From contig NC_050097.1 in assembly GCF_902167145.1 (NCBI RefSeq), positions 232,085,034 to 232,149,033 on the forward strand: 64,000 nt of DNA, given 5' to 3'. Made by a program: the position numbers and the translations under genes. The stretch's first letter is position 1; each line of letters opens with the position of its first letter. This DNA is from Zea mays (taxonomy: Eukaryota > Streptophyta > Magnoliopsida > Poales > Poaceae). The notes beneath the pieces are model-generated. The model was not told the origin of the DNA and did no database searches. It saw only the letters and a list, made by a program, of their open reading frames with translations. Positions 55,009-64,000 of this stretch are shown piece by piece.

Positions 55009-58000
55009 TTGCAGGTTTATGCATCCGGGGGTTCAAGCTGGATTATCGACAGCGGATGCACAAACCATATGACGGGGGAGAAGAAGATGTTCACCTCCTA
55101 CGTCAAGAATAAAGATTCCCAAGATTCAATTGTATTCGGTGATGGGAATCAAGGCAAGGTAAAAGGTTTAGGTAAAATTGCAATTTCTAATGAGCACTCC
55201 ATATCTAATGTATTTTTAGTAGAGAGTCTTGGATATAATTTGCTATCTGTTAGTCAATTATGTCATATGGGGTATAACTGTCTATTTACAAATGTAGATG
55301 TGTCTGTCTTTAGAAGAAGTGATGGTTCACTAGCTTTTAAGGGTGTATTAGACGGCAAACTTTATTTAGTTGATTTTGCAAAAGAAGAGGCCGGTCTAGA
55401 TGCATGCTTAATAGCTAAGACTAGCATGGGCTGGCTGTGGCATCGCCGCTTAGCACATGTGGGGATGAAGAACCTCCACAAACTTCTAAAGGGAGAACAT
55501 GTGATAGGTCTAACCAATGTTCATTTCGAAAAAGATAGACCTTGTGCAGCTTGTCAAGCAGGGAAACAGGTGGGAGGAGCACATCACAGCAAGAATGTGA
55601 TGACCACTTCAAGACCCCTGGAGCTGCTGCATATGGACCTCTTCGGACCCGTCGCCTATCTGAGCATAGGAGGGAGTAAGTATGGTTTAGTTATTGTTGA
55701 TGACTTTTCCCGCTTCACTTGGGTGTTCTTTTTGCAGGATAAGTCTGAAACCCAAGGGACCCTCAAGCGCTTTCTCAGGAGAGCTCAAAATGAGTTTGAG
55801 CTCAAGGTGAAGAAGATAAGGAGCGACAACGGGTCCGAGTTCAAGAACCTTCAAGTGGAGGAGTTCCTTGAAGATGAAGGAATCAAGCACGAGTTCTCCG
55901 CTCCCTACACACCACAGCAAAATGGTGTGGTAGAGAGGAAGAACAGGACGCTCATCGACATGGCGAGGACGATGCTAGGAGAGTTCAAGACCCCCGAGTG
56001 CTTTTGGACGGAAGCCGTTAACACTGCTTGCCACGCCATCAACAGGGTCTACCTTCATCGCCTCCTCAAGAAGACGTCGTATGAGCTACTAACCGGTAAC
56101 AAACCCAATGTATCGTACTTTCGTGTATTTGGGAGTAAATGCTACATTCTAGTGAAGAAGGGTAGAAATTCTAAGTTTGCACCCAAAGCTGTAGAAGGGT
56201 TTTTATTAGGTTATGACTCAAATACAAAGGCGTATAGAGTCTTCAACAAATCATCGGGTTTGGTTGAAGTCTCTAGCGACGTTGTATTTGATGAGACTAA
56301 TGGCTCTTCAAGAGAGCAAGTTGTTGATTGTGATGATGTAGATGAAGAAGATGTTCCGACAGCCGCTATACGAACCATGGCGATTGGAGAAGTGCGGCCA
56401 CAGGAACAAGATGAGCAAGATCAACCCTCTTCCTCAATTATGGTGCATCCCCCGACTCAAGACGATGAACAGGTTCATCATAAGGAGGCGTGTGATCAAG
56501 GGGGAGCACAAGATGATAACGTGATGGAGGAAGAAGCGCAACCGGCACCTCCAACCCAAGTTCGAGCGATGATTCAAAGGGATCATCCCGTCGACCAAAT
56601 TCTGGGTGACATTAGCAAGGGAGTAACTACTCGATCTCGATTAGTTAATTTTTGTGAGCATTACTCCTTTGTCTCTTCTATTGAGCCTTTCAGGGTAGAA
56701 GAGGCCTTGCTAGATCCGGACTGGGTGTTGGCCATGCAAGAGGAGTTAAACAACTTCAAGCGCAATGAAGTTTGGACACTGGTGCCTCGTCCGAAGCAAA
56801 ATGTTGTGGGAACCAAGTGGGTGTTCCACAACAAACAGGACGAGCACGGGGTGGTGACGAGGAACAAGGCTCGACTTGTGGCAAAAGGTTATGCCCAAGT
56901 CGCAGGTTTGGATTTCGAGGAGACCTTTGCTCCTGTGGCTAGGCTAGAGTCAATTCGAATCTTGCTAGCATATGCCGCTCACCATTCTTTCAGGTTGTAC
57001 CAAATGGATGTGAAGAGCGCTTTCCTCAACGGGCCAATCAAGGAGGAGGTGTACGTGGAGCAACCCCCGGGCTTTGAGGATGAACGGTACCCCGACCATG
57101 TGTGTAAGCTCTCTAAGGCGCTCTATGGACTTAAGCAAGCCCCAAGAGCATGGTATGAATGCCTTAGAGATTTCTTAATTGCTAATGCTTTCAAGGTTGG
57201 GAAAGCCGATCCAACTCTTTTTACTAAGACTTGTGATGGTGATTTGTTTGTGTGCCAAATTTATGTCGATGACATAATATTTGGTTCTACTAACCAAAAG
57301 TCTTGTGAAGAGTTTAGCAGGGTGATGACGCAGAAATTCGAGATGTCAATGATGGGCGAGTTGAACTACTTCCTTGGGTTCCAAGTGAAGCAACTCAAGG
57401 ACGGCACCTTCATCTCTCAAACGAAGTACACGCAAGATCTGCTAAAGCGGTTTGGGATGAAGGACGCCAAGCCCGCAAAGACGCCGATGGGAACCGACGG
57501 ACACACCGACCTCAACAAAGGAGGTAAGTCCGTTGATCAAAAAGCATACCGGTCAATGATAGGTTCTTTGCTTTATTTATGTGCTAGTAGACCGGACATT
57601 ATGCTTAGTGTATGCATGTGTGCTAGATTTCAATCCGATCCTAAGGAGTGTCACTTAGTGGCGGTGAAGCGAATTCTTAGATATTTGGTTGCTACGCCTT
57701 GCTTCGGGCTCTGGTATCCAAAGGGGTCTACCTTTGACTTAGTTGGATACTCAGACTCCGACTATGCTGGATGTAAGGTCGATAGGAAGAGTACATCGGG
57801 GACGTGCCAATTCTTAGGAAGGTCCCTGGTGTCATGGAACTCTAAGAAACAAACATCCGTTGCCCTATCCACCGCTGAGGCCGAGTACGTTGCCGCAGGT
57901 CAGTGTTGCGCACAACTACTTTGGATGAGGCAAACCCTCCGGGACTTTGGCTACAATCTGAGCAAAGTCCCACTCCTATGTGACAATGAGAGTGCTATCC

Positions 58001-58215
58001 GCATGGCGGAGAATCCTGTTGAGCACAGCCGCACAAAGCACATAGACATCCGGCATCACTTTTTGAGAGACCACCAGCAAAAGGGAGATATCGAAGTGTT
58101 TCATGTTAGCACCGAGAACCAGCTAGCCGATATCTTCACTAAGCCTCTAGATGAGAAGACCTTTTGCAGGTTGCGTAGTGAGCTGAATGTCTTAGATTCG
58201 CGGAACTTGGATTGA
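55009..58215 (+). CDS. pol: Pol polyprotein, Opie-like, intact (1068 aa)
   Basis: Copia order: aspartic protease (DSG about residue 14), integrase zinc region (HRRLAHVG to CAACQAGK, about 145-188), integrase catalytic D, D, E near 209, 272 and 309, reverse transcriptase with YVDD at 753-756, RNase H with AEAEY near 957 and [10 protein letters not shown] near the end. No stops or frameshifts. The frame opens without an ATG: the first codon shown is TTG, then CAG GTT TAT. A splice or recoding event, rather than independent initiation, must therefore link it to translation. The enzymes would act in the cytoplasmic particle and then in integration. Confidence 0.94.
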   Translation: MQVYASGGSSWIIDSGCTNHMTGEKKMFTSYVKNKDSQDSIVFGDGNQGKVKGLGKIAISNEHSISNVFLVESLGYNLLSVSQLCHMGYNCLFTNVDVSVFRRSDGSLAFKGVLDGKLYLVDFAKEEAGLDACLIAKTSMGWLWHRRLAHVGMKNLHKLLKGEHVIGLTNVHFEKDRPCAACQAGKQVGGAHHSKNVMTTSRPLELLHMDLFGPVAYLSIGGSKYGLVIVDDFSRFTWVFFLQDKSETQGTLKRFLRRAQNEFELKVKKIRSDNGSEFKNLQVEEFLEDEGIKHEFSAPYTPQQNGVVERKNRTLIDMARTMLGEFKTPECFWTEAVNTACHAINRVYLHRLLKKTSYELLTGNKPNVSYFRVFGSKCYILVKKGRNSKFAPKAVEGFLLGYDSNTKAYRVFNKSSGLVEVSSDVVFDETNGSSREQVVDCDDVDEEDVPTAAIRTMAIGEVRPQEQDEQDQPSSSIMVHPPTQDDEQVHHKEACDQGGAQDDNVMEEEAQPAPPTQVRAMIQRDHPVDQILGDISKGVTTRSRLVNFCEHYSFVSSIEPFRVEEALLDPDWVLAMQEELNNFKRNEVWTLVPRPKQNVVGTKWVFHNKQDEHGVVTRNKARLVAKGYAQVAGLDFEETFAPVARLESIRILLAYAAHHSFRLYQMDVKSAFLNGPIKEEVYVEQPPGFEDERYPDHVCKLSKALYGLKQAPRAWYECLRDFLIANAFKVGKADPTLFTKTCDGDLFVCQIYVDDIIFGSTNQKSCEEFSRVMTQKFEMSMMGELNYFLGFQVKQLKDGTFISQTKYTQDLLKRFGMKDAKPAKTPMGTDGHTDLNKGGKSVDQKAYRSMIGSLLYLCASRPDIMLSVCMCARFQSDPKECHLVAVKRILRYLVATPCFGLWYPKGSTFDLVGYSDSDYAGCKVDRKSTSGTCQFLGRSLVSWNSKKQTSVALSTAEAEYVAAGQCCAQLLWMRQTLRDFGYNLSKVPLLCDNESAIRMAENPVEHSRTKHIDIRHHFLRDHQQKGDIEVFHVSTENQLADIFTKPLDEKTFCRLRSELNVLDSRNLD

Positions 58216-59012
58216 ATTGTAGCATACATGTGTTTATGCATTTGATCAGGTTCATTCTGCATTTTGTTGCTTATTGTGGTGCTCAAGTTGTACCAACACT
58301 CCCTGGACCTCACAAGTCCGTTGCAAAGTGATGCACATGTTTAGGGGGAGATGTGTTACAACTTGACCCTTTGAGACTAACCATTTGCTTGAGTTTGCTT
58401 GATTTAGTCTCGAAGGAGGATTGAAAGGGAAAAGGTGGACTTGGACCATGAAAGACTTCCACTGCACTCCGATGAGAGGGTAACTAATTCCAAGTTCATC
58501 TCATGAAATCTTATTGCCATTTGCTCTTAATTGAAGACTTTGGTGAGGCAATGGGGTTAAAAGGCCAAGATTGATCCCGTTTTGGTGCTTGATGCCAAAG
58601 GGGGAGAAAATAAAGGCCAAAGCGATAAATGGATCAGCTACCACTTGAGAGATTTTGAAAATAGTAGAATAGAGTTTTTGTTGTGTCAAAAGCTTTTATT
58701 GTCTTTTATTGTCTCTATTGTCAAAAGTTGGCTTCTTGTGGGGAGAAGTATTGATTATGGGAAATAGGGGGAGTTTTTGAAATCTTTGATCAATCTCTTT
58801 TGGAATGACTCTCTTTATGCTTCAACATGTGTGTTTGACTTAGAGATAGAGATTTGAGTTTGATTTGCAAAAACAAACCAAGTGGTGGCAAAGGATGATC
58901 CATATATGCCAAAATTGAATCAAAACCAATTTGAGTTTTTATTTGAAGTGATTTTGCACTTGTTCTAGTTGCTTTATGTTGTGTTGGCATAAATCACCAA
59001 AAAGGGGGAGAT
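58216..59012 (+). other. noncoding 3' region with four polypurine tracts
   Basis: AGGGGGAG-type tracts occur near 58342, 58598, 58766 and 59003, the last adjacent to the 3' LTR. No ORF is supported. Confidence 0.7.
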
Positions 59013-60257
59013 TGAAAGGGAAATGTGCCCTTGGGCCATTTCTAAGTATTTTGGTGATTAAGTGCAAACACAGGTGCCAAAATGTGAAAATATGCCCATG
59101 GATGGACAAAGTGCAAATCACAAGTAAAGGTATGTTTCTAAGCCTTAGTACATTGGTTTTGTGTACTAATATTCTTGTCTAAGTGTTAGAAACAGATAGA
59201 AGAAGAGAAGAGAAGACTTGGCTGTGTACGGCCAAGGGGCTGTTTCGGTCTGGGGCACCGGACTGTCCGGTGGTGCACCGGACAGTGTCCGGTGCGCCAG
59301 GCTGCCTCGGCCGAAGAGGCCGCTCTCGGGTTTTTCTCCGGCGACTTCGGCTAAAATTCACCGGACTGTCCGGTGTGCACCGGACTGTCCGGTGAGCCAA
59401 CGGTCGGCCGGGCCAACGGTCGGCCGCGCGATCGGCGCGCGACACGTGGCCGAGCCAACGGTCGGAAGGAAGCACCGGACTGTCCGGTGTGCACCGGACT
59501 GTCCGGTGCGCCAGATCTGCAACGGTCGGCAACGGTCGGCTTCGCCATTTAAGGAAACAAATCGGGCACCGGACAGTGTCCGGTGTGCACCGGACTGTCC
59601 GGTGCGCCCGACGACAGAAGGCAAGGATAGCCTTCCAGATGTGCTCTCAACGGCTCCTAGCTGCCTTGGGGCTATAAAAGGGACCCCTAGGCGCATGGAG
59701 GAGCAGACCAAGCATTCCTTGAGCACTCTTGATCACTCACACATCAATCTCGCGCACTTGTTCGACATTCTAGTGATTTGAGCTCCGTTCTAGTGTGCTA
59801 GTCTTTTGAGCTCAAGTCTGGGTCTTGTGTGTGCGTATTCGCTGTGATCTTTGTGTCGTGTGTGAGTTGCTAATCCCTCCCTTGCTCTGTGATTCTCTGT
59901 GAACATCTTTTGTAAGGGCGAGAGGCTCCAAGTTGTGGAGATTCCTCGCAAACGGGATTAAGAAAAGAAAAGCAAGAACACCGTGGTATTCAAGTTGATC
60001 ATTGGATCACTTGAGAGGAGTTGAGTGCAACTCTCGTCCGTTGGGACGCCACAACGTGGAGTAGGCAAGTTTTGTACTTGGCCGAACCACGGGATAACCA
60101 CTGTGTCATCTCTGTGATTGGATTCTTGTGGTTATTGTGTTTTGACTCCTCTCTAGCCACTTGGCATAAACTGTGCTAACACTTAACAAGTTTTTGTGGC
60201 TTAAGTTTTGAAGTTTTTACAGGATCACCTATTCACCCCCCCCTCTAGGTGCTTTCA
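59013..60257 (+). repeat. 3' LTR of the young Opie-like element
   Basis: Identical by eye to the 5' LTR except for lacking one 22-bp palindrome unit near 59290 and having one extra C near 60243. TATA box at 59672-59680. Confidence 0.95.
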
Positions 60258-60262
60258 AGGTC

Positions 60263-60569
60263 CAAGGAGACGGGAGGCCCTGGCTATTGCCTCACAGCCG
60301 CCACCATGCACAATGGCCTTCCAGGGCGAATTTAGAGAGGTCTATTGGGTTCAACCGTCATCAATAAAATTTATAAATCATTTAGCAAAACACTGTTAAG
60401 GTTCAATAAAATTTATATCATATAGTAAAGCTAACTCTGATAACCTAACAATATTCTCGGTTAGATTCGCTATCGATGACTCTTCTCTCTCCCCCTGAAG
60501 AAAGCGGGCATCCTTTTATCCTAGAGGATGTATCGTAATTCGTATGTACATATCGGCAGACCCTACTAG
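60263..60569. other. intergenic sequence between Opie-like and CACTA elements
   Basis: Continuation of the sequence interrupted at 51303. No gene is recognised. Confidence 0.35.
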
Positions 60570-61580
60570 CACTGTTGGACATGGCTTCTTTGCCAAGTTT
60601 CATATACACTCGATAAAGTATTTATCGAGTGCTACACTCGGCAAAAAGGGCTCAATGAATCGATCATCGACAACGTCTTCATTACCGAGTACTTTCTATC
60701 GGGTACTTGGTAAAGTCTTTGCCGATTGCCAACAAATACTCGGCAAAATAAAGCCGATGTGACAGCAGCGAGTGACGGTGACGGAGCCTTTGTCGAGTGC
60801 CTAGGTCTGAGGCACTCGGCAAAGAAAGCTCCGGCGGGCTCTTGCGCAGTTTCTATATCGAGTGCGTCGTATGGCAGTCGACAAAGGTTGAACCTTTGCC
60901 GAGTATGTGAGCCATAGCACTCGGTAAATGTGGAGCCTTTGCCGAGTACCTGAGCCATAACACTCGGCAAACGTAGAGCCTTGGACATAAAGCTTGGGAA
61001 AGACAATTACTCGGTTACCAGGTGTTCTACTTTTGCCGAGTGCAGCACTCGGCAAAGTGACCAGATACATCCTTTTTAATTTGTTTTGATATTCCATCCA
61101 AACATACAAAAGATATATATCATCAACGCCACATATATTTCATAGATATCACATACATCACATATCTCACAAACATCACAAGTTTCTTCACAAACATCTT
61201 AAAAGTCACATCTATGCCAAAATAGTTCACACATAAGTTTAAAAACTTCAAATGTAAGTCACAAACAGGTATCTAAAGAGCATCAGCGAGGTGGACAATT
61301 ACTTTGGTGAGGCGAAGGGTTGGACGAAGCTTGCGAGTCATTTGATGCCACCGACTCATGTATCTACACAAAGAATATATTACATGTGTGAGACAAGATA
61401 AATATATAACATAAATGGCTACAAAATTTTATACGCCGAGGTGGAGTGAACACCGTAGTTGGCGGAGCTAGACCCTCTACAGCGTCCAGACTCTTGCATG
61501 TACCGAAACATCTCTGCCATCCTCTTATGATTGACCAAGCGAGCCGCCCACTCCGCCCTAATCCTCGCCTCCATCTCAAT

Positions 61581-62063
61581 ATATAGATGGCCAAATGGGC
61601 CAGCACGGCACGGCCCGTCAGGCCTGCCTAACGAACTGTGCCGTGCCAAATGGGCTCACGTGCCGCGGTAGCGGCCCAGGCATGGCCCGTCAGCCTGCTT
61701 GCCGTGTCGGGCCGACCCGGTAGCACGTTGGCCCGTCTGAGTATATTGTATAATTTAACAAAAAAATGTGTAGTAGTGGGGGTTTGAACAGACAACCTAG
61801 TGTATGAGAGACTTAAACAAACCCATCTAGCCAGTGCGACTACAATTTTATTGTGTTATATGTTGAATTCTTATACTAAATATATGTAAACTATTATTTT
61901 TAAAATAAAAAATGTAACTGTGTCGTGCCCGTGCCAGCACTACGGGTCGAGATGGTGGTCCAGGCACTGACATTATACTAGTCGGGCCGGGTCGTGCCTG
62001 GGCCGTGCTTTTTCGTGTCGTGCCTGGGCTGGTCCATCGTGTTAGTGTCAAATGGCCATCTAT
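61581..62063. mobile_element. hAT-like MITE inserted in the CACTA ORF
   Basis: The ends ATATAGATGGCCAAATG and CAAATGGCCATCTAT are inverted repeats. Flanks ATCTCAAT (61573-61580) and ATCTCCAT (62064-62071) form an 8-bp target duplication with one mismatch. The inside is rich in GGCCCG/CGGGCC motifs, with a tRNA-like piece at 61780-61848 (minus). Confidence 0.75.
61780..61848 (-). other. tRNA-like segment inside the hAT-like MITE
   Basis: On the minus strand TGGCTAGATGG (A-box-like) is followed by TGTTCAAACCC (B-box-like) at normal tRNA spacing. Stem pairing is poor, so it is probably a fossil. Confidence 0.35.
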
Positions 62064-62117
62064 ATCTCCATATGTTCCCTCCCCTCTTATTCTATCTAGG
62101 CTTGTAATGTTTCACCC

Positions 62118-62258
62118 AGGGGCGACGCCACATACACTTTGTTGCTTAATGCACTGGCACCAGGGTAAAAAATATTTTTTGGCCATATATTTCTAAGATA
62201 TTGTGTATATTCTTTAATGTGTGCCCCATGGCGAAAGTGACACCGGCTTCGCCCTTGA
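62118..62258. mobile_element. 141-bp hAT-like MITE with perfect 8-bp target duplication
   Basis: TTTCACCC is present at 62110-62117 and 62259-62266. The ends AGGGGCGACGCC and GGCTTCGCCCTTGA are imperfect inverted repeats. The size and 8-bp duplication fit hAT. Confidence 0.75.
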
Positions 62259-63731
62259 TTTCACCCCAATGTTACGATAATGCAAATATAAGGTATATAA
62301 CTCAATAAACGATAAGGCACATAAGCACTAACCTTAAGTTCTTGTATCCAAGATTCTGAGGTGTCCTGTCGAGGTCATATGGCTAGGCTACCGCTCACGC
62401 TCCTTGCTCAAACCTAAGATGTAGTTGGAGTGGAGGACGAGTCAATTGCACCATTGGCAATCCAATACAAACCATGTTGCTTGCCTCCTCTGACCCTCAT
62501 GAGGACATATGCGTCAATGTCCTTGGTCCTTGGATCATGCTCTGGCCCATGGAACTCCCTTGCCATGGCGGTGTACTCATTGAGGCGTATGAGGATGGAG
62601 GGGTTGTTGTATGCCTCGGGCCCGTCCTTCGAGTTGTAGGTGACGTCTGACCTCGCCTTGCCCTTGTGGACCATAGCATACACAGATAAGATGGAGCCAA
62701 TAAGGAGTCATCTATAAGAAACCAAGTACATGACATATCAAAAGATAAAATTAGGCATATTTAATGTTGATATTGATGTTCTGTATTTATCTGCATGTAT
62801 TGCTTCCATGTCAATGGCATGGTTCTGGCATCCTTTTTGCTGACCTTCTCTACAAGGACGGCGACATGGGGAGTTATGATAGCCTGAATGTGCGCCTCGT
62901 ATTGCATGTCCACGACGAGCTTCTTATAGCACGTGGTAACCACCACATCCACCCTGCCCTCATATCTAGGCTCGCATTTGTAGAAAATCTTGCGTGCAAA
63001 CACGATGTACCCATTCATTCTTTAAAGAATGCACAACGAATGTGATGTATTAAACAATATAGCGTGAGGAAGACATACCCACACCTCGCCCTTCACCCGC
63101 TCCGTCTTGTTGTTGAATCTCCTGTCGTCTTGATCTACTCTATCAGGGGCGACGACATAGTGGTCGAACGAATACACTTAGCCCGTCACTCTGTGGTAGT
63201 CAACTATGCTAGGGAAGTGTTCCTGCATAGAAAACCTACGATGCCATTGACGTTGCATTTGTGACCACTAGCATTCGCCACAATCATCCATGTCATGCCC
63301 AAGTGATTAAGAAAAAAATAGATGTTACTTTGAACTTGAACGTATAACATGAAGAAGCAGTGCTAACATCTATATTCACTTACCTATCTGCCTCGAGTCT
63401 AATCAGCGGGTGTCTCTCACAAGGTATCAGTCGCGGAGGGAGACTAGAGGGACCTCGCAAACACGCGACGAACCTGAGGCGGCTGATCTAGAGGCGGTCT
63501 GCTGCACCTCGTCGTCCACGTGCGCCTCGTCGTCGGTGGCCTGTTGCATCGCATTGACAGCGGCCTGTTGCATCTCCGCATCGTCTTGTAAGGGCACCTG
63601 TGCCTCCTCCCCTATGCTACTAGTGCTCCTCCTACTGAAGTTAGGCATAAATAAAATATAATTACAAAATAATATAGTATTATATCGATTAAAAATAATT
63701 TTCATGATCGGGATTAGCTGGATCATAAGTC

Positions 63732-63998
63732 TCATCGACTATCAACCATGTCATAGTCAACACCATCTGAAGACATAATGTTGTCTTTGTCATTGTCTGA
63801 ATGTAATCGTTCAACCATTTTTAAGCTCTTCTCATTTTGCACCTCATCATCCTTCTCGTCAACAACCATTTCAATATCTACTTCCATTCCGACCGCTTCG
63901 GTTAATCCTATATCAAATCGTCCTTCTACCTTATCTTCTTGAAAGAACTCTTCGCCATATGTGTTTGGGTCTAAGTTATAATCTTTATAGTTTGGGAC
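63732..63998 (-). pseudogene. C-terminus of an upstream CACTA ORF (TNP2-like), partial
   Basis: An 89-codon frame enters from the window edge and stops at TGA 63732-63734. It reads VPNYKDYNLDPNTYGEEFFQ and then acidic segments ending GVDYDMVDSR. Position, just upstream of the second ORF and in the same orientation, and the acidic tail fit the C-terminus of a CACTA TNP2 transposase. Without the catalytic part this is only probable. No lesion is visible in the part seen. Confidence 0.45.
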
Positions 63999-64000
63999 AG

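Larger units (their letters stand above)
51304..60257 (+). mobile_element. young, intact Opie-like Sirevirus retrotransposon
   Basis: The LTRs are 51304-52569 (1266 bp) and 59013-60257 (1245 bp). The target duplication is AGGTC (51299-51303 and 60258-60262). The primer site TTGGTATCAGAG follows the 5' LTR. Gag (793 aa) and pol (1068 aa) are both open. By eye the LTRs differ only by one 22-bp palindrome unit and one C in a homopolymer, which implies a very recent insertion. It lies 27 bp from the Helitron end. Confidence 0.96.
61419..63648 (-). pseudogene. CACTA second ORF (TNPA/Transposase_24-like), decayed
   Basis: Pieces in order on the minus strand: MPNFSRRSTSSIGEEAQVPL from 63648; after a frameshift, SLPPRLIPCERHPLIRLEAD ending at AG/GTAAGT near 63385; a segment with VVDMQYEAHIQAIITPHVAV and ARTMPLTWKQYMQ (about 62790-62930); AYNNPSILIRLNEYTAMARE and RVRGGKQHGLYWIANGAID (about 62435-62620); and EARIRAEWAARLVNHKRMAE (about 61500-61570). 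This order and these motifs match the PTTA/En-Spm (Transposase_24) ORF of grass CACTA elements. Stops, frameshifts and two MITE insertions show it is dead. In live elements the protein binds subterminal repeats. Confidence 0.6.
60570..64000 (-). mobile_element. degenerate autonomous-type CACTA element, 3' part
   Basis: The left end CACTGTTGGACATGGCTTC, followed by TTTGCCAAGT, is a mutated version of the CACTA terminal repeat seen at 17935. Subterminal TTTGCCGAGTG-like repeats in both orientations follow to about 61055. Transposon ORF remnants on the minus strand fill the rest and run off the window. TAG at 60567-60569 is the likely 3-bp target duplication. Two MITEs lie inside. Confidence 0.7.

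Noticed and set aside
59179..59781. Overlapping ORFs of 100-190 aa on both strands rich in HRTVRC and APDCPV-type repeats (also at 51474-52094, 28990-29386 and 36831-37169)
   Set aside because: They are translations of the GGACNGTCC palindrome arrays in the LTRs. Palindromic GC-rich DNA stays open in several frames on both strands, so these are not proteins.

Overview
The window reads as a maize-type (Zea) nuclear chromosome segment. Most of it is nested transposons with a few host genes between them. The assignment rests on Sirevirus (Copia) elements whose LTRs match what I recall of the maize Opie and Ji families, a gag-only Gypsy-like element, grass CACTA elements with CTTTGCCGAGTG subterminal repeats, a Helitron with maize-like termini, and grass MITEs. 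Family names come from sequence memory, not a search.

Layout: 1-185 is the end of a Ji-like LTR lying inside the gag of an Opie-like element (186-6205). That element abuts a truncated Ji-like LTR (6206-6815). A minus-strand tandem kinase/pseudokinase gene follows (7407-9602), with SINE-like pieces at its 5' end and an AT-rich upstream region. A complete gag-only Gypsy-like element with TATGG target duplications occupies 13019-17305, and a short CACTA element with ATG duplications 17935-19476. A Ji-like element on the minus strand spans 20177-38523 (GATAT duplications). It was split by a later Opie-like element at 28561-37681 (AAGAG duplications).

The genic island at 38780-43324 holds a phytosulfokine precursor gene (+) and a three-exon BSD-domain gene (-). 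From 43330 to 47600 there are MITE-like foldbacks, a tRNA-Glu(UUC) gene and a broken R2R3-MYB 5' fragment. A Helitron (47600-51276, minus) carries captured exon pieces, including a DUF1645-like one. An apparently very young and intact Opie-like element fills 51304-60257 (AGGTC duplications). The right edge is the 3' end of a degenerate CACTA element (60570 to the window end), with transposon ORF remnants interrupted by two hAT-like MITEs.

The retroelement gag and pol products would act together as capsid, protease, integrase, reverse transcriptase and RNase H. Only the element at 51304-60257 looks fully coding-competent. The host genes are not functionally linked to one another as far as I can see. 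The most interesting signals are arrays of the GGAC-N-GTCC palindrome shared by three unrelated LTR types and reaching into one gag coding region, the kinase-pseudokinase gene with a duplicated splice acceptor, a bias of TE nonsense mutations to CHG sites, and the exon-carrying Helitron.
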